Source: Chryseobacterium sp.
GTDB taxonomy: Bacteria; Bacteroidota; Bacteroidia; Flavobacteriales; Weeksellaceae
NCBI GenBank assembly: GCA_003248755.1
Contig: QFQW01000109.1
Coordinates: forward strand, 1 to 10,267
Direction of reading: 5' to 3'
DNA length: 10,267 nt
In this document: one piece after another, positions 7,426-10,267 of the stretch
How positions within the stretch are numbered: position 1 is the first letter of the stretch
Layout of the letters: each line of letters begins with the position of its first letter
Notes under the pieces: generated by a model
Database searches by the model: none
Seen by the model: the letters and a program-made list of their open reading frames with translations, nothing else
Told to the model about the DNA's origin: nothing
Position numbers and translations under genes: made by a program

Positions 7426-7478
7426 AATAATATAAGAAGAAAGGCTGTTTCCAGAATTTAAGCGGCCCTTCTATTATT
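7426..7478. terminator. Possible bidirectional terminator after tenA
   Basis: Five bases after the tenA stop, AATAATA (7426-7432), GAAG (7436-7439) and GGC (7443-7445) pair in order with GCC (7465-7467), CTTC (7468-7471) and TATTATT (7472-7478). The 3' arm is continuous; the 5' arm carries two 3-nt bulges. There is an A-run on the left (a T-run for the minus strand) but only UAUUAUUUAU on the right, so termination would be better on the minus strand than for the thi operon. Confidence 0.4.
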
Positions 7479-7735
7479 TATCAATCAATTCAGATTCCTA
7501 TATTCATTCGGGTTCAGCAAAAATTTCGGCTTAAAAACAACCTCGTAATGAGATATTTATCCAATTTATGGAATTGTTAATTAGTTCTGTGGATCAAATG
7601 CAGGTTCTAATGGGGAAATATCTGGAAATGCTCTTTTGAAAGAATTAAAGATAACTCGTCCGGAATCGGTATCGAGAAGAAACGGGTTCTTGCACCAACG
7701 CTTTATATTAGACAATTGTTTGACAGAAAAAATAA
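7479..7735. other. Gene-poor spacer between the thi operon and the head GIN gene
   Basis: The 363-bp interval 7422-7784 has no intact gene. Apart from the two hairpins at its ends and the minus-strand remnant, the stretch 7479-7580 shows stops in all frames and no promoter, repeat or RNA gene that I can support. A 23-codon plus-strand frame at 7568-7639 overlaps the remnant on the opposite strand and is not convincing. Confidence 0.5.
7581..7715 (-). pseudogene. Short protein-like open stretch, probable gene remnant
   Basis: On the minus strand this frame is open from above 7740 down to a TAA at 7583-7581, and from the TTG at 7715 it encodes 44 residues with protein-like composition (SNIKRWCKNPFLLDTDSGRV, then FKRAFPDISPLEPAFDPQN at the end). 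No ATG is available; upstream the same frame runs into the terminator hairpin of the neighbouring gene, so no intact 5' end exists. I do not recognise the family. It reads like the C-terminal tail of a protein whose front was lost, or less likely a small protein with a TTG start. An open frame of this length could also arise by chance. Confidence 0.3.
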
Positions 7736-7757
7736 AAACTCCCAATTTTGAGAGTTT
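7725..7757 (-). terminator. Intrinsic terminator of the head GIN domain gene
   Basis: Read on the minus strand, AAACTCTCAA (7757-7748) pairs with TTGGGAGTTT (7745-7736) over 10 bp including one U-G wobble, with a 2-nt central loop that would open to about 4 nt, followed by TTTTTATTTTTT. It lies about 28 bp past the stop of the minus-strand gene. On the plus strand the wobble becomes a C-A mismatch, so the minus direction is favoured, although the plus side is also T-rich. Confidence 0.75.
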
Positions 7758-7784
7758 CTTATTTTTACTTTTTATAAGATTTAA

Positions 7785-8450
7785 TTATTTATAATTGATT
7801 TTTCCACCAACTACCTTTTTATCATTTCTTGTTTTAGGGTTTCCATAAACATCTATCACACCACCTGCTCTGGTTGTAGCAGTCACAGACTCCGAAGCGT
7901 AAACAGAAGCTTGACCGCCTGCATTGGTTGTAATGCTGGTAATATTGGTTTTTAGATTTTGTCCATCATATTGCCCGCCTGTATTTACAACTACAGATTG
8001 AGAATCTGTTTCGCCGGAAAGTTTTATTGTGCCACCGGTGTTCACTTTTCCTTCAACCACACTTGCATCTACATTAAGGTTAATTTGTGAGCCTTCATTG
8101 GATGTCACTTGCAGCTTAGAAGCTTTTACTACGTCATTAGAACTAATAATTGCACCTTGGCTTGCCTGGATATTGTTTATTTTATTATAATATAGAACAA
8201 CCTTTACATCATCACCTTGTAATAATTTCAAGGTTTTCATTCTTATTTTCAAATCATTTCCGGAATTTACAAATTCGATATCATCAGCCTTTGAACCAGA
8301 TATCTCTGCTTTGTAAGATGAAGATTGAACCAGTTCAACTGGAATTTTATCAAATACTTTCAAAGATGTAAAAGCAGAAACATTTTTGGTCTGTGCTAAT
8401 GTGAACTGAGAAATCAGAAATACAGAAGCGGTTAGGAATATATTTTTCAT
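7785..8450 (-). CDS. Secreted head GIN domain-containing protein (DUF2807)
   Basis: A 221-aa exported protein. Residues 1-19 form a signal peptide (positively charged MKN, hydrophobic core, probable cleavage after LAQ or LA). The rest is a single-stranded right-handed beta-helix of the putative auto-transporter adhesin / head GIN class, common in Bacteroidota: FTSLKVFDKIPVELVQ (27-42) opens the domain, and repeating short strands such as VNTGGTIKLSG and VVNTGGQYDG end at regularly spaced GG turns. The C-terminus (VVGGKINYK) closes the fold. No lipobox and no type IX sorting domain are visible, so it is likely periplasmic or loosely secreted. Its function is not established; no catalytic motif is seen. 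It stands alone on the minus strand, divergent from the S41 peptidase gene, with its own terminator downstream. Confidence 0.88.
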   Translation of the reverse strand: MKNIFLTASVFLISQFTLAQTKNVSAFTSLKVFDKIPVELVQSSSYKAEISGSKADDIEFVNSGNDLKIRMKTLKLLQGDDVKVVLYYNKINNIQASQGAIISSNDVVKASKLQVTSNEGSQINLNVDASVVEGKVNTGGTIKLSGETDSQSVVVNTGGQYDGQNLKTNITSITTNAGGQASVYASESVTATTRAGGVIDVYGNPKTRNDKKVVGGKINYK

Positions 8451-8585
8451 AAGTCAATATTATTTTATCATTTTAACATACACAGCGTTGCAAATTCAAA
8501 ACCAAAGAATGTTAGAATGTGTTAAAATTATTTATAAGGCTGATTTAATGGGAGAAAAAATCTATTTTTATGTCAAGATATCAAG

Positions 8586-10136
8586 ATGAAGCACATTGTT
8601 ATCCTTTTTGTCATAAGTCTTATCGTTTCTTGTCAATCGGTGAAGAAAAACAATCTTTTCCTTGAGAAGAAGATTTCTGTGGCTCAACTGAAAAACGATG
8701 TTGATTATACTTATAATAAATTAAACAGATTTCATCCCAATCTCTATTGGTATATCTCCAAGGAACAATTAGATTACAAATTTGATAGTCTTAAGACTAG
8801 CATAATTGAACCTTTAACACCTAATGAGTTTTTCTTCAAATTAGCACCAGTTGTTGCAAGTGTGAACGAAGGACATCTTAGATTGCGCTCCTTACCAAAA
8901 AGATATTCAAAAGCAGAACAGAAAGTCCTTAAAACCAAAAAACCTCTTTTTGCAATGATGGAATATAAGGTTATAGGTGATCAATTATTTGTAAAGGAAA
9001 ACAAACAAAATGTCGGAAATATAAAGATAGGCACAGAAATCGTTAAAATAAATAATGAAAATGTTGCCGACTTGATCAAAAAATATAATAAGCTCTACAG
9101 TTCGGACGGACAGAATAGGACTTTTCAAAAATACTTTATCAATCTTGCATTCTTCAATTTCTATACTTTAGAAAATGGTTATTTGGACAGTGCAAAACTG
9201 CAGACCAAATTTGAAAACCAAATTGCTGATGTTTCTATCATAAGACAAAAGAAAACAGACAAAGAATTGAATATTGACAAGAATCCTCAAAAAGTAACGC
9301 TAGAGCAGAAAGTCCAAGATTATGATGCTACATCCAATTCTTATAACCGAAGTTTCAAATTCCTAAAAAGCGATAGTACAGTTGCATACATCAAGGTCAA
9401 ATCTTTTTCTTCTACTTATGCCAGGAAGTTTTACAGAGAAACCTTTGAGAAGATAAAAAAAGCCAGATCCAATTATTTGATTTTGGACATCCGAGACAAT
9501 CTTGGAGGTTCACTTTCTGAGATTAATACCTTGTATTCTTACCTTACGGATAAAGATTTTACATTGATAAAGTCTCCTGAGATGACTTCCAAAACTTCCG
9601 GGATGCACCAAAATTATTTCCGGGGACAAACCGTTTTTTCTTCGATTCTGAGCGCTGTTGGTTATCCGTTCTTTTTGGCAGGAAACTATTTTTTATCATC
9701 CAAAAAGGATAACAGATACTACTTCCGCGAGTTTGCATCCAGACCTACCAAACCGAAAGATAATGCTTTTGGAGGGAAAATTTATGTCTTGGTTAATGGC
9801 GCTAGTTTTTCCGCATCATCGATTATTTCAGCCAAACTTAAGTATGAGAAAAGAGCGGTAATTATTGGTGAAGAAACGGGTGGGGCAAACGATGGGACGG
9901 TTGCGGGCGTTAATAATACGGTCACGCTTCCTAACTCAAGATTGACTTTGCCGATTGGCTTATTCTTAATTCAGCCTAATATTGAATTCGAGAAGAAGAA
10001 TAGAGGTGTAATCCCGAATTATGAAGTTGATTCCGGCTTTTCTAATATCCTTAACCAGGATGAAGACAAAATGCTGAACTGGGTTTTGGATGATATCACT
10101 TTTAGGACTTCTATCACCGGGAAGATTAATCCATAA
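8586..10136 (+). CDS. S41 family peptidase, lipoprotein
   Basis: A 516-aa serine protease of clan SK/S41. A lipoprotein signal ends in the lipobox LIVSC with C16. An N-terminal helical region contains VNEGHLRL (93-100), whose H97 matches the catalytic histidine of tricorn-like S41 enzymes. A PDZ-like segment (about 125-170) follows, then the core: YLILDIRDNLGGS (297-309), VLVNGASFSASSI (401-413) with the likely nucleophile S409, and IIGEETGG (426-433). The usual SASE of CtpA reads SASS and there is no lysine where CtpA/Prc has it, so a Ser-His rather than Ser-Lys mechanism is likely. After C16 comes QSVKKNN, without the acidic residues of the flavobacterial surface-export signal, so it should face the periplasm. 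Substrate unknown. The ATG at 8586 gives a proper signal; no Shine-Dalgarno is visible. Confidence 0.92.
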   Translation: MKHIVILFVISLIVSCQSVKKNNLFLEKKISVAQLKNDVDYTYNKLNRFHPNLYWYISKEQLDYKFDSLKTSIIEPLTPNEFFFKLAPVVASVNEGHLRLRSLPKRYSKAEQKVLKTKKPLFAMMEYKVIGDQLFVKENKQNVGNIKIGTEIVKINNENVADLIKKYNKLYSSDGQNRTFQKYFINLAFFNFYTLENGYLDSAKLQTKFENQIADVSIIRQKKTDKELNIDKNPQKVTLEQKVQDYDATSNSYNRSFKFLKSDSTVAYIKVKSFSSTYARKFYRETFEKIKKARSNYLILDIRDNLGGSLSEINTLYSYLTDKDFTLIKSPEMTSKTSGMHQNYFRGQTVFSSILSAVGYPFFLAGNYFLSSKKDNRYYFREFASRPTKPKDNAFGGKIYVLVNGASFSASSIISAKLKYEKRAVIIGEETGGANDGTVAGVNNTVTLPNSRLTLPIGLFLIQPNIEFEKKNRGVIPNYEVDSGFSNILNQDEDKMLNWVLDDITFRTSITGKINP

Positions 10137-10201
10137 TAAAAAACATAATAAAATATTTTAAAAGTAGTTAAAATGTTATTATTTTCGCATGAAAATAAAT
10201 A

Positions 10202-10242
10202 ATACGGCAGGAATGTCGTATTTCAGTGCTATCCTTGCATTG
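10202..10242 (+). promoter_or_regulatory. Two tandem hairpins, possible structured leader RNA
   Basis: ATACGGCA (10202-10209) pairs with TGTCGTAT (10214-10221) around a GGAA loop, and CAGTGC (10224-10229) pairs with GCATTG (10237-10242) around a 7-nt loop. Each stem has exactly one G-U wobble in plus-strand RNA, which would be an A-C mismatch on the minus strand, so the plus transcript is favoured. A partial -7 box TATTTTCG (10180-10187) sits just upstream. No T-run follows, so this is not a terminator for the peptidase gene. The gene it might lead lies outside the window. Confidence 0.35.
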
Positions 10243-10267
10243 TGAATAATAACTAATAGGAAAACTC

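Noticed and set aside
7568..7639. 23-codon plus-strand frame in the spacer after tenA
   Set aside because: Very short, no family features, and overlapped on the other strand by a more protein-like frame.
7422..7784. Insertion sequence remnant
   Set aside because: The hairpins at the two ends of the spacer are unrelated to each other, no target duplication is visible and no transposase residues are recognisable.
10189..10245. 18-codon frame near the right edge taken as a separate gene
   Set aside because: Too short to support as a gene; mentioned only as a possible leader peptide with the tandem hairpins.

Overview
The window looks like chromosomal DNA from a member of the Bacteroidota, most likely the Flavobacteriia and perhaps close to Chryseobacterium. 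The reasons are the AT-rich sequence with A/T-rich intergenic regions, start codons with almost no Shine-Dalgarno complement, a flavobacterial-type -7 box (TAnnTTTG), and the gene families present (head GIN/DUF2807 protein, a lipoprotein S41 peptidase, a ligase-associated MBL exonuclease, a CusB/CzcB-like adaptor). The genus is an inference from style, not from a database match. No CRISPR array, tRNA, rRNA or intact mobile element is visible.

Layout. (1) 1-805, plus: the 3' end of an RND efflux periplasmic adaptor gene that enters from the left edge. (2) 806-1036: convergent intergenic DNA with two nested inverted repeats. (3) 4249 down to 1037, minus: a three-gene transcription unit in the order FMN-binding general-stress (pyridoxamine-oxidase-like) protein, MBL-fold DNA exonuclease, ATP-dependent DNA ligase. 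The last two belong to the 'ligase-associated DNA damage response' set, but its helicase and PdeM phosphoesterase partners are not next to them. (4) 4336-7421, plus: a flavobacterial promoter, a TPP riboswitch and the tightly overlapping thiamine salvage operon thiM-thiE-thiD-tenA. (5) 7422-7784: 363 bp without an intact gene. It holds a bulged hairpin after tenA, a short protein-like open stretch on the minus strand that is probably a gene remnant, and a good terminator for the next minus-strand gene. (6) 7785-8450, minus, and 8586-10136, plus: a divergent pair encoding a secreted head GIN domain protein and a lipoprotein S41 peptidase. (7) 10137-10267: a 3' intergenic stretch with two tandem hairpins that pair better as plus-strand RNA.

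How the genes work together. TenA releases the pyrimidine (HMP) from degraded thiamine. ThiD phosphorylates it to HMP-PP, ThiM phosphorylates the thiazole alcohol, and ThiE joins the two into thiamine phosphate. No de novo ring-synthesis gene (thiC, thiG, thiH, thiF, thiS) is in the window, so this unit is a salvage module repressed by TPP through the leader. The exonuclease and ligase would process and reseal damaged DNA ends; the flavin protein in front of them hints at a stress-linked unit. I see no clear new multi-gene system. The items most worth checking are the split ligase/exonuclease unit, the orphan remnant at 7581-7715, the second pairing partner of the riboswitch P1 strand, and the tandem hairpins at the right edge.
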